DNA of 27,724 nt from CAYYJM01 sp964471755 (GCA_964471755.1 CAYYJM010000054.1:1-27724); one strand, 5' to 3'; shown: positions 1 through 8,555, counted from the stretch's first letter. The notes: generated from the letters alone by a model not told the origin. Numbers and translations are program-made.

Positions 1-2
1 TT

Positions 3-728
3 GCCGACCTCGGTCGAGCCGGTGAAACTGATCTTGCGGCAGATCGGGTTATCGAGGAATTCGTCGGCCATCTCCTGGGCCGGGCCGATGATCAGGTTGG
101 CGACGCCCGCCGGCAGGCCGGCTTCGACCAGGCACTCGAAGACCTGGATCAGGCAGAGCGGCGTCTGGCTGGCCGGTCGGCAAACGATGGTGCAGCCGGC
201 GGCCAGGGCCGGGGCGATCTTGCGAGCCTGGAGGGTGACCGGGAAGTTCCACGGGCTGATCGCGCCGACGACGCCGACGGGATGCTTGATCGTCAGGTGG
301 CGCTTGCCGGGAGCGGAGTTCGGGATGACCTGGCCGTAGGCTCGCTTGCCCTCCTCGGCAAACCACTCGAAGGTATCGGCCGAGTGCAGCACCTCGCCCT
401 TGCTCTCGGCGACCGGCTTGCCCTGCTCCATGGTCAACGTGCGCGCGATCAGGTCGGCCCGCTCACGCATCAGCTCGGCGGTCTTCTTGAGAACCTTCGC
501 CCGGTCGTAGGGGGTGAGTTTCATCCACGACTTCATGGCCCGGTGAGCGGCTTCGAGGGCGCGGCGAGCATCGGCCCGATTGCCGTAGGCCACGGGGGCG
601 ATGACCTCCTCGGTCGCCGGGTTGATGACGTCGTGGGTCCGGCCGTCCGCCGCGTCGCACCACTGGCCATCGATGTACATGCGGGTCTGGAGCGTCGATT
701 TCGAGGTGGGCGCGGTTGCGGTCGCCAT
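3..728 (-). CDS. NAD(P)-dependent aldehyde dehydrogenase, succinate-semialdehyde dehydrogenase type (partial, C-terminus outside window)
   Basis: The first 242 residues of an aldehyde dehydrogenase are visible; the catalytic Cys half lies beyond the left edge. The family oxidises aldehydes to acids with NAD(P)+ in the cytoplasm. The sequence has the N-terminal 'YIDGQW' strand, 'NPATEEVIAPV', the cofactor and substrate segment 'ISPWNFPVT', and the Rossmann glycine motif 'ISFTGSTEVGK' at the edge. 'MEQGKP' and the overall spacing resemble the GabD/SSADH branch more than betaine aldehyde dehydrogenases, but the substrate cannot be fixed without the C-terminal half. The ATG at 728 is preceded by AGGAG (736-740) with a 7-nt spacer. 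It lies 63 bp downstream of the STAS gene on the same strand, so the two may share a transcript. Confidence 0.9.
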   Translation of the reverse strand, partial: MATATAPTSKSTLQTRMYIDGQWCDAADGRTHDVINPATEEVIAPVAYGNRADARRALEAAHRAMKSWMKLTPYDRAKVLKKTAELMRERADLIARTLTMEQGKPVAESKGEVLHSADTFEWFAEEGKRAYGQVIPNSAPGKRHLTIKHPVGVVGAISPWNFPVTLQARKIAPALAAGCTIVCRPASQTPLCLIQVFECLVEAGLPAGVANLIIGPAQEMADEFLDNPICRKISFTGSTEVG

Positions 729-791
729 GTGCTATCTCCTGAAAGAATGGAGATAGTCTAGGCTGAACCGCGACGTTTGGCGAGCGTCAGT

Positions 792-1181
792 TCAGGCCGC
801 CGAGCGAATCGCGGCCAGGGCGGTCGCGGCGCTGGGGTGCGTGGCGAAGACGCCGCTGGCCGGGTCCGTCGAGATCAGGTTGCACAGGTGAAACACCTCG
901 ACGACGCGCGCTCGCAAACCAGCCAGGATCAGCATCGCCCCGCGTTTGCGGCTCCGGCTCTGCAAGCCCACCAGGACGCCGACCGCCTCGCTCGCCACCA
1001 TCACGACATCCGACAGGTCGAGGATGAACGTCCGGTAGGTGGTGTCTTCGAGCAGACAGGCGATCTCGCGCTTGAGCGTCTGGGGCGTGTCGTCCAGGAG
1101 GTGCGTTTGCCGGATCCGCACGACGAGAACGTCGTCGTACTCGTCGGTTTCGAGCAGGTCGAACGGTTGGGGGGGTAGCAT
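792..1181 (-). CDS. STAS-domain protein (anti-sigma factor antagonist-like)
   Basis: A 129-residue single-domain protein. STAS proteins of the SpoIIAA/RsbV type bind an HATPase anti-sigma kinase and are switched by Ser/Thr phosphorylation. The core pattern is 'FILDLSDVVMVASEAVGVLV' followed by 'RSRKRGAMLILAGL' and 'VVEVFHLCNL', matching the beta-strand, phospho-loop and helix order of the family. The usual loop D-S-S/T-G reads A-S-E-A here, so one Ser is kept, the Asp is lost and a Glu sits where a second Ser/Thr often is. I chose the ATG at 1181 because GGGAG lies 6 nt upstream; an in-frame start at 1205 would add eight residues. The RsbW-like ATPase domain at 7643-8539 is a possible partner, by inference only. 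Confidence 0.85.
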   Translation of the reverse strand: MLPPQPFDLLETDEYDDVLVVRIRQTHLLDDTPQTLKREIACLLEDTTYRTFILDLSDVVMVASEAVGVLVGLQSRSRKRGAMLILAGLRARVVEVFHLCNLISTDPASGVFATHPSAATALAAIRSAA

Positions 1182-1349
1182 GGGAGACTCCCGCGACAAG
1201 GACATCGGCGGATTGGATCGAGATCGGACTCCGTCCTGATCATTCGGCCTGCGATGCCTCCACCCGCGATGAAAAACCGCTCGCGGGGAGAGAATACCGG
1301 GGGGTCGCGTCCTTCCGGACTGGTTGGGCGATCGGTCGGGGACGATCTC

Positions 1350-2618
1350 TCACTTCCGCGGCGTCTCGATCCGGTACAGCTTCTCCGCCGTCCGGATGAA
1401 GAGGGCTCCATCGGCCACGGCGTAGGACGCCAGGGTTCGCTCGCCCAGGTCGTTCTTCGCCAGCAGCTCGAACGTCTTGCCGGCCTTGACGACGTAGGCG
1501 ATCCCCTCCTCGCTCTGGAAGTAGACCTTGCCGTCAGCGTGGAGCGGCGACGCCGAGAAGCCGCCCGTCAGACGCTCCGACCAGTGAACCTCGCCGGTCT
1601 TCGCGTCGAGACAGGTGGCGACGCCGCGATCCGAGACGAGATACAACTCGTCGCCCACGAGCAGGGCAGACGGCGTATGGGGTGCCCCACGCTGCAACGC
1701 CCATGCCCGGTGCGAATCGGTCACGTCTCCCTTGCCATCGGGACGGATGGCGTAGAACGTCGGCGTGTCGTAACAGCTCGAGAAGAAGAGCAGACCGTGG
1801 CCGAAGACTGGGCGAGGAATGACCGAGTAGCCGGTGTAGCGGAAGCGCCAGAGTTCCGCCCCCGTCTTCGGGTCGTGAGCGGTGATCACGTCGCTGCCGG
1901 GACTGACGATCTGTCGCCGACCGCCGGTTTCGATCAGCAGCGGCGTGCTGAACGAGAATTTCTTGGCGGCCCGCGACTTGCGATCCGCCTGCCAGCGCAC
2001 CTTGCCGGTCGCCCGGTCGAGAGCGACAACGCCCTGTCGGTTGGTCCCGTCGATGCTGAAGACGAGCAGGTCCTCGACCAGAATCGGCGACCCGCCGTTG
2101 CCGTGAACCGGGCGATAGGTCAGGTCGAGATTCCGCCAGAGAACCTTGCCGGTCAGATCGAGGCAGGCCGTTCCAAGGTGGCCGAAGTGAACGTAGAGGT
2201 GCTTGCCATCGACGATCGGCGTCGGGCTGGCGTTGCTGTTCTTGCGGTGGACCTTCGGCACGTCGTCGGCCTTCGGGTGGAGAACCTCCACGTTCCAGAG
2301 AATCTTTCCGGTCTTCGCGTCGAGACAGAGCGCCCGCAGGGAGAGGCCGTCGCCGTCGCCGGGAACGGCGGTGGTCAGGTAGATGTGGCCCTCCCAGATC
2401 ACCGGAGAGGACCAGCCCTGACCGGGAATGGCCTGTTGCCAGGTGACGTTGCGCTCCGGTCCCCACTCGATCGGCAGAGCCCCGGAGGCGTGCCCCTGGC
2501 CGGTCGGCCCACGGAATTCCGGCCAGTTCTCAGCTCCGCGGCACGAACTCAGTCCGGCGAAGCCGAATGCTCCGCCGAACAAGGCCAGCACCGCTCCCAG
2601 TACAAAAGGGACGCGCAT
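1350..2618 (-). CDS. Exported PQQ-like beta-propeller repeat protein, probable lipoprotein
   Basis: A 422-residue protein. The N-terminus is a signal peptide whose end reads L23-S-S-C26, a good lipobox, so it is probably a lipoprotein anchored through Cys26. The mature part starts with 'NWPEFRGPTGQG' and then carries repeated 'D.KTGK..W' blades typical of PQQ/quinoprotein-like eight-bladed propellers ('LDAKTGKILW', 'LDRATGKVRW', 'HDPKTGAELW', 'LDAKTGEVHW'). Such proteins are very common in planctomycetes and their ligand is usually unknown; no dehydrogenase active site is recognised. The ATG at 2618 follows a G-rich GGGGTGGTGG, and upstream in-frame starts would hide the signal peptide. It is a paralogue of the protein at 19767-21374, sharing the 'KGDVT..H.AW...RGAPH.PS' block. 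Confidence 0.88.
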   Translation of the reverse strand: MRVPFVLGAVLALFGGAFGFAGLSSCRGAENWPEFRGPTGQGHASGALPIEWGPERNVTWQQAIPGQGWSSPVIWEGHIYLTTAVPGDGDGLSLRALCLDAKTGKILWNVEVLHPKADDVPKVHRKNSNASPTPIVDGKHLYVHFGHLGTACLDLTGKVLWRNLDLTYRPVHGNGGSPILVEDLLVFSIDGTNRQGVVALDRATGKVRWQADRKSRAAKKFSFSTPLLIETGGRRQIVSPGSDVITAHDPKTGAELWRFRYTGYSVIPRPVFGHGLLFFSSCYDTPTFYAIRPDGKGDVTDSHRAWALQRGAPHTPSALLVGDELYLVSDRGVATCLDAKTGEVHWSERLTGGFSASPLHADGKVYFQSEEGIAYVVKAGKTFELLAKNDLGERTLASYAVADGALFIRTAEKLYRIETPRK

Positions 2619-2719
2619 CCACCACCCCTTTCCATCCACTCGACGACTCGCCCCGGTCCGATCGGAGCATCCGCACAATGCTGCTTTTCATCCTACCCGA
2701 CAAAGTGAGAAAGAACCAC

Positions 2720-2748
2720 TTGCCAGGCGAAGGAAAACCGAGTACACT
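2720..2748 (+). promoter_or_regulatory. Predicted sigma70-type promoter of the single-heme protein gene
   Basis: TTGCCA (2720-2725), a 17-nt spacer and TACACT (2743-2748) precede the gene starting at 2810, giving a leader of about 55 nt. The TTGCCA-17 form recurs at 10316-10344. Prediction by eye only. Confidence 0.45.
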
Positions 2749-2809
2749 GAAACAGGACACAGAAGTCCAATTACCCTCCTGACCGCGTTCCTGTTCGGAG
2801 GCTCCCGCC

Positions 2810-4108
2810 ATGCGTCGTTCGGTCGCTTGCCTCATCCTGGCCGTTTTCCTGGTGTCTGGCCCGTCGGTTCGGGCGGACGATTTCTACCGTGAGCCGATCA
2901 GCTATGAGACGGCCCGGACGGACAACCCCATCTCGCGCCTGCAAGCGCGCCTGGACGAGGGGGCGGTGCGTGGCGTCTATGACGCGAAGCTCGGCTACCT
3001 GCCGTGGCTGCTCAATGAACTGGGCGTGTCGCCGACATCACAGACGCTGGTCTTCTCCAAGACGAGCCTGCAACGGCACCGGATCGCTCCGGAGACGCCG
3101 CGAGCGCTCTACTTCAGCGACGACATGTATGTCGGCTACTGCATGGAAGGAGACGTGCTGGAACTGTCGGCCGTGGACCCGAACCTCGGGGCGGTCTTCT
3201 ACACGATCGACCAGACCGAGCCGGATCGGCCGGTCATCACCCGGCAGTCGGACAAGTGCCTGCTCTGCCACGGCGGTTCCCAGACGCGGAACGTGCCTGG
3301 CCATCTGGCGCGGTCGCTCTTCGTGGATCCGCAGGGCCAGCCGATCCTGTCGGCGGGGAGCTATCGGATCGATCACACCAGCCCGCTGGAACGGCGCTGG
3401 GGCGGCTGGTACGTCACGGGCAAGGCCGGCGACCAGAAGCATCGGGGCAATCTGCTCATCCGCACCCGCCGAGTCGTGGAACCGGTGGACAACCAGGCCG
3501 GGCTCAACGTGACCGACCTGGGCAATCGCTTCGATCGACGGCGTTACCTCACGCCCCACAGCGACATCGTGGCTCTCATGGTCCTGGAACACCAGGCCGA
3601 GGGGCACAATCTGATCACGCGAGCGAACTTCGCCACCCGACAGGCTCAGCACCAGGAAGCGGCCCTGAACCGCGAGATGAAGCTGGCGGCCGACCACAAG
3701 TGGGACAGCACCGGCTCGCGAATCCGGTCGGCGTGCGATCCGCTGGTGAAGTATCTGCTGTTCTGTGAAGAGGCACCGTTGACCGCGAAGATCGAGGGCA
3801 CGTCCGGCTACAAGGAGGTGTTCGAGCGATCCGGGACACGAGATGCGAAGGGGCGTTCGCTGCGCGACCTCGACCTGCAAAGCCGACTGTTCCGCTATCC
3901 GTGCAGCTATCTGATCGAGACGGCCGCCTTCGACGCGCTGCCGGACGTGGCCCGCGAGTATGTGCTGGGGAAGATCCTCGACGTGCTGACGGGCAAGGAC
4001 AAGAGCCCGGAATACGCTCACCTCAGCAGCAGCGACCGGCAGGCCATCCTGGAGATTCTCCGGGCGACCAAGAAGAACCTGCCGGCGGCCTGGAAGGCTG
4101 CGGGTTGA
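2810..4108 (+). CDS. Exported protein with a single CxxCH heme-binding motif, function unknown
   Basis: A 432-residue protein with a clear signal peptide (hydrophobic 'LILAVFLVSG', cleavage near 'VRA-DD'), so periplasmic. One c-type heme motif, C150-L-L-C-H154, is followed by 'GGSQTRNVPGHLARSLFVD'; this is longer than and unlike a classic monoheme cytochrome c, and no second CxxCH exists. Around the motif lies a conserved-looking block ('MYVGYC', 'GAVFYTID', 'YRIDHTSPLERRWGGWYVTG'). The C-terminal half is helical and charged. I do not recognise a named family; it may be a planctomycete-type conserved hypothetical with an electron-transfer or heme-sensing role. GGAGG (2797-2801) lies 8 nt before the ATG. 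The gene stands alone, divergent from the beta-propeller lipoprotein gene. Confidence 0.85.
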   Translation: MRRSVACLILAVFLVSGPSVRADDFYREPISYETARTDNPISRLQARLDEGAVRGVYDAKLGYLPWLLNELGVSPTSQTLVFSKTSLQRHRIAPETPRALYFSDDMYVGYCMEGDVLELSAVDPNLGAVFYTIDQTEPDRPVITRQSDKCLLCHGGSQTRNVPGHLARSLFVDPQGQPILSAGSYRIDHTSPLERRWGGWYVTGKAGDQKHRGNLLIRTRRVVEPVDNQAGLNVTDLGNRFDRRRYLTPHSDIVALMVLEHQAEGHNLITRANFATRQAQHQEAALNREMKLAADHKWDSTGSRIRSACDPLVKYLLFCEEAPLTAKIEGTSGYKEVFERSGTRDAKGRSLRDLDLQSRLFRYPCSYLIETAAFDALPDVAREYVLGKILDVLTGKDKSPEYAHLSSSDRQAILEILRATKKNLPAAWKAAG

Positions 4109-4117
4109 GCCGACGAT

Positions 4118-4150
4118 GATTCTTCGCGCGGCACGGAATTGCGAAGAATC
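4118..4150. other. Perfect 10-bp inverted repeat between two genes
   Basis: GATTCTTCGC (4118-4127) and GCGAAGAATC (4141-4150) form a perfect 10-bp stem around a 13-nt loop, 10 bp after the stop of the single-heme gene. No T-run follows, so it is not a textbook intrinsic terminator. It may act as a transcript-end stabiliser or as a protein site in front of the kinase promoter at 4162. Confidence 0.5.
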
Positions 4151-4161
4151 GCCGGATTCTC

Positions 4162-4190
4162 TTGCCCGAACGACGCCGGACAGATACGCT
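4162..4190 (+). promoter_or_regulatory. Predicted promoter of the signalling operon
   Basis: TTGCCC (4162-4167), a 17-nt spacer and TACGCT (4185-4190) lie about 95 bp before the histidine kinase start codon. The -10 box is imperfect, so this is a moderate prediction. Confidence 0.35.
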
Positions 4191-4283
4191 CGGCAGAAGG
4201 AGTGGCGCTTGACCAAACGCCTCCCCCCCTTCTGCCAGAATCCGGGGAAGCGCGGTGACGCCACGCAGGCAAGGTGATCACCC

Positions 4284-7200
4284 ATGAGCGTGCGCTGGAC
4301 GTGCAAGTGCGGGCACGACTGCGAGGCCGACACGCCCCCTGTCGGCTCGCTTCGTTGTTCGCACTGTGGAGCGGGAATACCACAGCCCGATCCGCCGAAC
4401 GCACCAGCGGTCGAGCTGCCGGAAGGACTGGCTGGATTGTTGCCCGGCCTGCTCGCTGATCTTGGCGACGCCCTTGTGATGGCCGACACCTCGGGCCGGA
4501 TCCAGCATCTCAACCGGGCCGCCGAGCAACTGCTGGGGCCGGCCTCGGTAACGGTGCCCCTGGAACAATGGCCCGCTCATTTCGGCATCTGCCGGGCCGA
4601 TGACACCCTGGCTCCGGTCCGACTGGAGGAACTGCCACTCGTCCGGGCTCTTCGCGGAGAGGATACCCATTCGGTCGAACTGTTCCACCTGCGTGGTCCC
4701 TCGGCCGACGGCGTCTATCTCCGTGTTTCCGGCCGGGCGCTGCGGGACGCGGCCGGGAACGTGGTCGCGGGTCTTGTCGTTCTGCGCGATGTGACCCGAG
4801 AGAAACGAGCCCGGGTCCGCGAGGCGATCGAACGCGAACTGGCACGCACCCGTGTCTACCTGTCGGCCCTGATGCAGGCGTTGCCGGACTCCTTCTACCT
4901 CAAGGACCGTGAGCATCGTTACCTGGCGATCAACGACACGACGGCTCAGACGTTCGGCCTGAGCGACCCGACCGAGGCGGTCGGTCGGAGTTCGGCCGAA
5001 TTCTTCGCTCCGGTCTACGCCGCCGAGATCGCGGCCGACGAGGATCGCGTCATGGCCGGCAGCCTGATCTCCGAGAAGGAGTCGCAACAGGTCTGGGCCG
5101 ACGGCCGGGCCCGCTGGGTCTCGACGACACGCCGGCCCCTTCGCAATGAGCGAAACGAGATCATCGGCACCACCGGTCTGACACGCGATATCACCGAACA
5201 CAAGCAGGCCGTGGAGGCCCTCCGCGAGAGCGAGTCTCGGTTTCGCAATCTGTTCGACGCTTCGCCCGATGGCATCTTCGTGGAGAGCTTCCAGGGCTAC
5301 ATCCTCGACGTGAATCCTCAGGGCTGCCAGTTGCAGGGCTATCCGCGTGAAGAACTCATCGGCAAGCATGTCCTGGAACTGACGCCGCCATCGCACCGCG
5401 ACCTGGTACGGCGTGGCTTCGAGCAGATGGTCCGTGGTGAGCGGACGCACATCCTGGGCCAGAGCTGGCACCGCGATGGCTCGGCCATCCCGGTCGAGTT
5501 GACGGCTCGCCACGTCGAGTTCGGCGGCGAGGCGGCCTTGCTCCTGCATGTGCGCGACCTGACCGAACGCGCCCACGCCGAGGCGGAACTGCGCAAGAGT
5601 GAGGAACGTTTCCAGCTCGCCGTTCTCGGCTCGTCCGACGGCATCTGGGACTGGGATCTTCGGGACGGGGTCGTTTACTTCTCGCCGCGCTGGAAGGAGA
5701 TGATCGGCTACGCCGATAACGAGATCGAGGGACGCTACGAGGAGTGGGCCGACCGTCTGCATCCGGACGATCGGGACCATGTTGTGCAGGTTCTGAACAC
5801 CTACCTCCAGGGAGAATTGCCGCTCTACCAGGTGGAACATCGGCTGCGCCACAAGGATGGCACCTACCGCTGGATCCTGGCCCGCGGCGTGGCCTTCCGC
5901 GACCAGAGCGGTCGGCCCTACCGCATGGCCGGCTCGCACACCGACATCCACAAGCGCAAGGAGACCGAGGTCAAACTGCGTGCCGCCCAGCAGGCGGCCG
6001 AGGCCGCTAACCAGGCCAAGTCGCAGTTTCTGGCCAGCATCAGTCACGAACTGCGGACGCCGCTGCACGGCATTCACGGGCTGACCGAACTCCTCTACGA
6101 TACGATCCCGGAGAACCATCAGCAGCAGCGCGACTACCTGCAGATGATCCGCACCTGCACGGCGTCGCTGCTGAGCCTGATCAACGACCTGCTCGACTTC
6201 TCCCGGCTCGATCGTGGCGAGACGCACCCGAGCGCCGCTGGCAATGTCGAGCTGCATCCCCAGCCCTTTGACCTGCGCACCGAGGTCGGAGCGATGGTCC
6301 GCTCGCTGAGCTACCAGGCTGCCCAGAAAGGGGTGCTGCTCGCCTGTCGGATCGACGCGGCCGTCCCCGGTTGCTGGCGGGCCGACTGGCCCCGATTGCG
6401 TCAGGTGCTGGTCAACCTGCTCGGCAACGCCCTGAAGTTCATTGACCGGGGCGAGGTCATCCTGCGCGTGCGGCAGGTTCCTCCGAGCCCTGCCGACTCC
6501 GCCGTGCGCGTCTGTTTCGAGATCCACGATACCGGCATCGGCATCCCGGAGGACAAGCAGGGAGTCATCTTCGATCCCTTCGTTCAGGTCGATAACTCGA
6601 CGACAAAGAAGTACGGCGGCAGCGGTCTGGGTCTGTCCATCGCCCGGAAACTGGTCGCCATGATGGGCGGGCAGATCTCCCTGGAAAGCGCGGTCGGCCG
6701 TGGCAGCGATTTCCGCGTCGAGATACCCGTCGAGGTGGTCGGCGAGCGCAGCCATCCGATCGGGCCAGCCCTGTGTGGCCGAACGGTCCTCGTCGTGGAG
6801 CCGCAGCCGACGCATCGAGCCTTGCTGGCCGAACACCTGGCGGAACTGGGCGTCACGGCCCGACTGGCGGAGAGCCTGGCCCGGGCCGCCGACCTGGCGG
6901 CACTCGGCCCCGTTGATGCCTTGATCATCCCGACCGATTCGATGCCGGAATCCCTCGACGATCTGCTTCATCGGCTTCCCGGAGTGCGCGTGTTGCAACT
7001 GTTGCCGCTCGGCGGTACGGTGAGGGAACTCCCGGCGGGGACGCCCACTCTCGTTCTGGGCTTACCTCTGGTGCTGGAGGAACTGGCCGACCGTCTGGAA
7101 TCGCTGCTTCAAGGGACTCCCGGCCCGGTGCCGACCGCGCCGCCGACCGGTCCGTCGCCCACGCGAGGTCTGCGCGTTCTCGTTGCCGAGGATACCCTCG

Positions 7201-7646
7201 TCAATCAGCGGCTGATTCGTACTCTGCTGGAAAAGCAGGGGCACACTGTTCAGATCGTGGATAACGGGCGAGCTGCCGTCGAGAGCGTTCGGCGGGAAGC
7301 GTTCGACGTGGTCCTCATGGATGTCAGCATGCCCGTGATGGATGGCCTGGAGGCGACCCGTCTGATCCGACTGGAACAGGCCCACGCCAGTCCGCGGAAC
7401 GGGGATCACGGCTCCGCCGGCGACCACCGCTCGCCGCCGAGAACTCGTCGCCTGCCCATCATCGCGCTGACCGCCCATGCCTTGCCCAGCGATCGTGAAG
7501 CGTGCCTGAACGCCGGGATGGATGAGTTCGTGCCCAAACCCGTGGATCCGCGATTGTTGATCCGAATCTTGACCAAACTGGCCGCTGCGTTGTCGTCACT
7601 CGACCCTGGCGAGACGTGGCCCAACACCGAGGAACCGACCCCATGA
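4284..7646 (+). CDS. Soluble multi-PAS hybrid sensor histidine kinase with zinc-ribbon-like N-terminus and two receiver modules
   Basis: A 1120-residue cytoplasmic hybrid kinase with no membrane segment. In order: a Cys cluster C7, C9, C13, C25, C28 resembling a zinc ribbon; four PAS domains (roughly 56-170, 185-310, 315-435, 440-565), the last with a PAC-like 'YRWILARGVAFRDQSGRPYR'; HisKA with the H-box 'SHELRTPLHG' and phospho-His H588; an HATPase domain with the N-box 'NLLGNALKF', 'HDTGIGIP' and 'GGSGLGLSIARKL'; a degenerate receiver (about 823-930); and a canonical receiver with D1013 in 'LMDVSMPVMDG' and K in 'VPKPVD'. In the first receiver the acceptor position is Thr884 and both the paired acidic residues and the Lys are missing. 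AGGTGA precedes the ATG. The stop overlaps the next start (ATGA), so the response regulator is translationally coupled. Confidence 0.95.
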   Translation: MSVRWTCKCGHDCEADTPPVGSLRCSHCGAGIPQPDPPNAPAVELPEGLAGLLPGLLADLGDALVMADTSGRIQHLNRAAEQLLGPASVTVPLEQWPAHFGICRADDTLAPVRLEELPLVRALRGEDTHSVELFHLRGPSADGVYLRVSGRALRDAAGNVVAGLVVLRDVTREKRARVREAIERELARTRVYLSALMQALPDSFYLKDREHRYLAINDTTAQTFGLSDPTEAVGRSSAEFFAPVYAAEIAADEDRVMAGSLISEKESQQVWADGRARWVSTTRRPLRNERNEIIGTTGLTRDITEHKQAVEALRESESRFRNLFDASPDGIFVESFQGYILDVNPQGCQLQGYPREELIGKHVLELTPPSHRDLVRRGFEQMVRGERTHILGQSWHRDGSAIPVELTARHVEFGGEAALLLHVRDLTERAHAEAELRKSEERFQLAVLGSSDGIWDWDLRDGVVYFSPRWKEMIGYADNEIEGRYEEWADRLHPDDRDHVVQVLNTYLQGELPLYQVEHRLRHKDGTYRWILARGVAFRDQSGRPYRMAGSHTDIHKRKETEVKLRAAQQAAEAANQAKSQFLASISHELRTPLHGIHGLTELLYDTIPENHQQQRDYLQMIRTCTASLLSLINDLLDFSRLDRGETHPSAAGNVELHPQPFDLRTEVGAMVRSLSYQAAQKGVLLACRIDAAVPGCWRADWPRLRQVLVNLLGNALKFIDRGEVILRVRQVPPSPADSAVRVCFEIHDTGIGIPEDKQGVIFDPFVQVDNSTTKKYGGSGLGLSIARKLVAMMGGQISLESAVGRGSDFRVEIPVEVVGERSHPIGPALCGRTVLVVEPQPTHRALLAEHLAELGVTARLAESLARAADLAALGPVDALIIPTDSMPESLDDLLHRLPGVRVLQLLPLGGTVRELPAGTPTLVLGLPLVLEELADRLESLLQGTPGPVPTAPPTGPSPTRGLRVLVAEDTLVNQRLIRTLLEKQGHTVQIVDNGRAAVESVRREAFDVVLMDVSMPVMDGLEATRLIRLEQAHASPRNGDHGSAGDHRSPPRTRRLPIIALTAHALPSDREACLNAGMDEFVPKPVDPRLLIRILTKLAAALSSLDPGETWPNTEEPTP

Positions 7647-8539
7647 CAGTGACGGGAAATACCGTGCTGATCGTCGATGACCTGACGATGCACCAGAAAA
7701 TCGCTGGCAACCTCTTTGACCGGATGGGTGGCTGGAACATCGTCTATGCCAGCAACGGAGTCGAGGCGCTGCAGAAGCTGAAGACCACGTCCATCCAACT
7801 CGTCCTGACCGACATGATGATGCCGGAAATGGGCGGCCTGGAGCTGACCCAGGCCGTTCGAGCGGACTATCCGGGCATCCCGGTCATTCTGATGACCGAC
7901 AAAGGCAACGAGGACACCTCCTACCAGGCCCTGTGTTGTGGGGCCGCTCATTACGTGCCGAAGAAGAACCTCCAGAGCCACCTGGCCGAGACCGTCGATC
8001 AGGTCATGGCTGTGGCCCAGAGAGATTCCAACGAGCAGCGTATCCTGCAGGCCGTCTCGCGGTTGGAGACGCAGTTCGTCCTGGAGAACGATGCCACCCT
8101 GGTGGCACCGCTGGTGGCGCACCTGGAGAAGACCCTGACGCAGATGAACCTGTGCGAGCCCAGCGGACTGATCCTGATCGGCGTCGCCCTGCACGAGGCG
8201 ATCACCAACGCCATCTTCCACGGCAACCTGGAACTCAGTTCGTCCCTGAAGGAGGAGAGCGAGAAGACCTACTACGACCTGGCGAACCAGCGTCGCACGG
8301 AGGAACCGTTTGCTCCCCGGCGCGTCACGGTCGAGGCCGATCTGAGCCGAACGCAGGCCACCTTCGTGATTCGCGATCAGGGGCCCGGCTTCGATCCATC
8401 GTTACTGGCAGATCCGACCGATCCGATGAATCTGGCCAAGGTGTCCGGTCGCGGTCTGCTACTGATCCATACGTTCATGGACCGTGTCAGCCACAACCCG
8501 AGTGGCAACGAGATCACGATGGTCAAGAACCGGACCTGA
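7643..8539 (+). CDS. Response regulator with C-terminal RsbW-like HATPase (anti-sigma kinase-type) domain
   Basis: A 298-residue two-domain protein. Residues 1-125 are a receiver with D12/D13, phospho-acceptor D57 in 'LTDMMMPEMGG' and the conserved Lys near 'YVPKK'. The C-terminal half is a GHKL ATPase of the RsbW/SpoIIAB group: N-box 'LHEAITNAIFHGN', G1 'IRDQGPGFD' and G2 'GRGLLLIHTFMD'. Receiver-HATPase fusions of this kind are thought to pass two-component signals to partner-switching (STAS) pathways. The start is the ATG at 7643 that overlaps the upstream stop; a longer reading from 7616 would overlap the kinase by 31 bp and lacks support. The kinase just upstream is the obvious phosphodonor. 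No sigma factor or PP2C gene is visible in this window. Confidence 0.92.
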   Translation: MTVTGNTVLIVDDLTMHQKIAGNLFDRMGGWNIVYASNGVEALQKLKTTSIQLVLTDMMMPEMGGLELTQAVRADYPGIPVILMTDKGNEDTSYQALCCGAAHYVPKKNLQSHLAETVDQVMAVAQRDSNEQRILQAVSRLETQFVLENDATLVAPLVAHLEKTLTQMNLCEPSGLILIGVALHEAITNAIFHGNLELSSSLKEESEKTYYDLANQRRTEEPFAPRRVTVEADLSRTQATFVIRDQGPGFDPSLLADPTDPMNLAKVSGRGLLLIHTFMDRVSHNPSGNEITMVKNRT

Positions 8540-8555
8540 GCCCGGTGTGGGCCGA

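Noticed and set aside
4278..6998. 906-codon minus-strand open frame antisense to the histidine kinase
   Set aside because: It is a GC-rich shadow of a gene with clear domains on the plus strand; the product is low-complexity and matches nothing.
8540..8552. Short GCCC/GGGC hairpin between the convergent response regulator and hemP genes
   Set aside because: The stem is only 4 bp and no real T-run follows; too weak to call a terminator.
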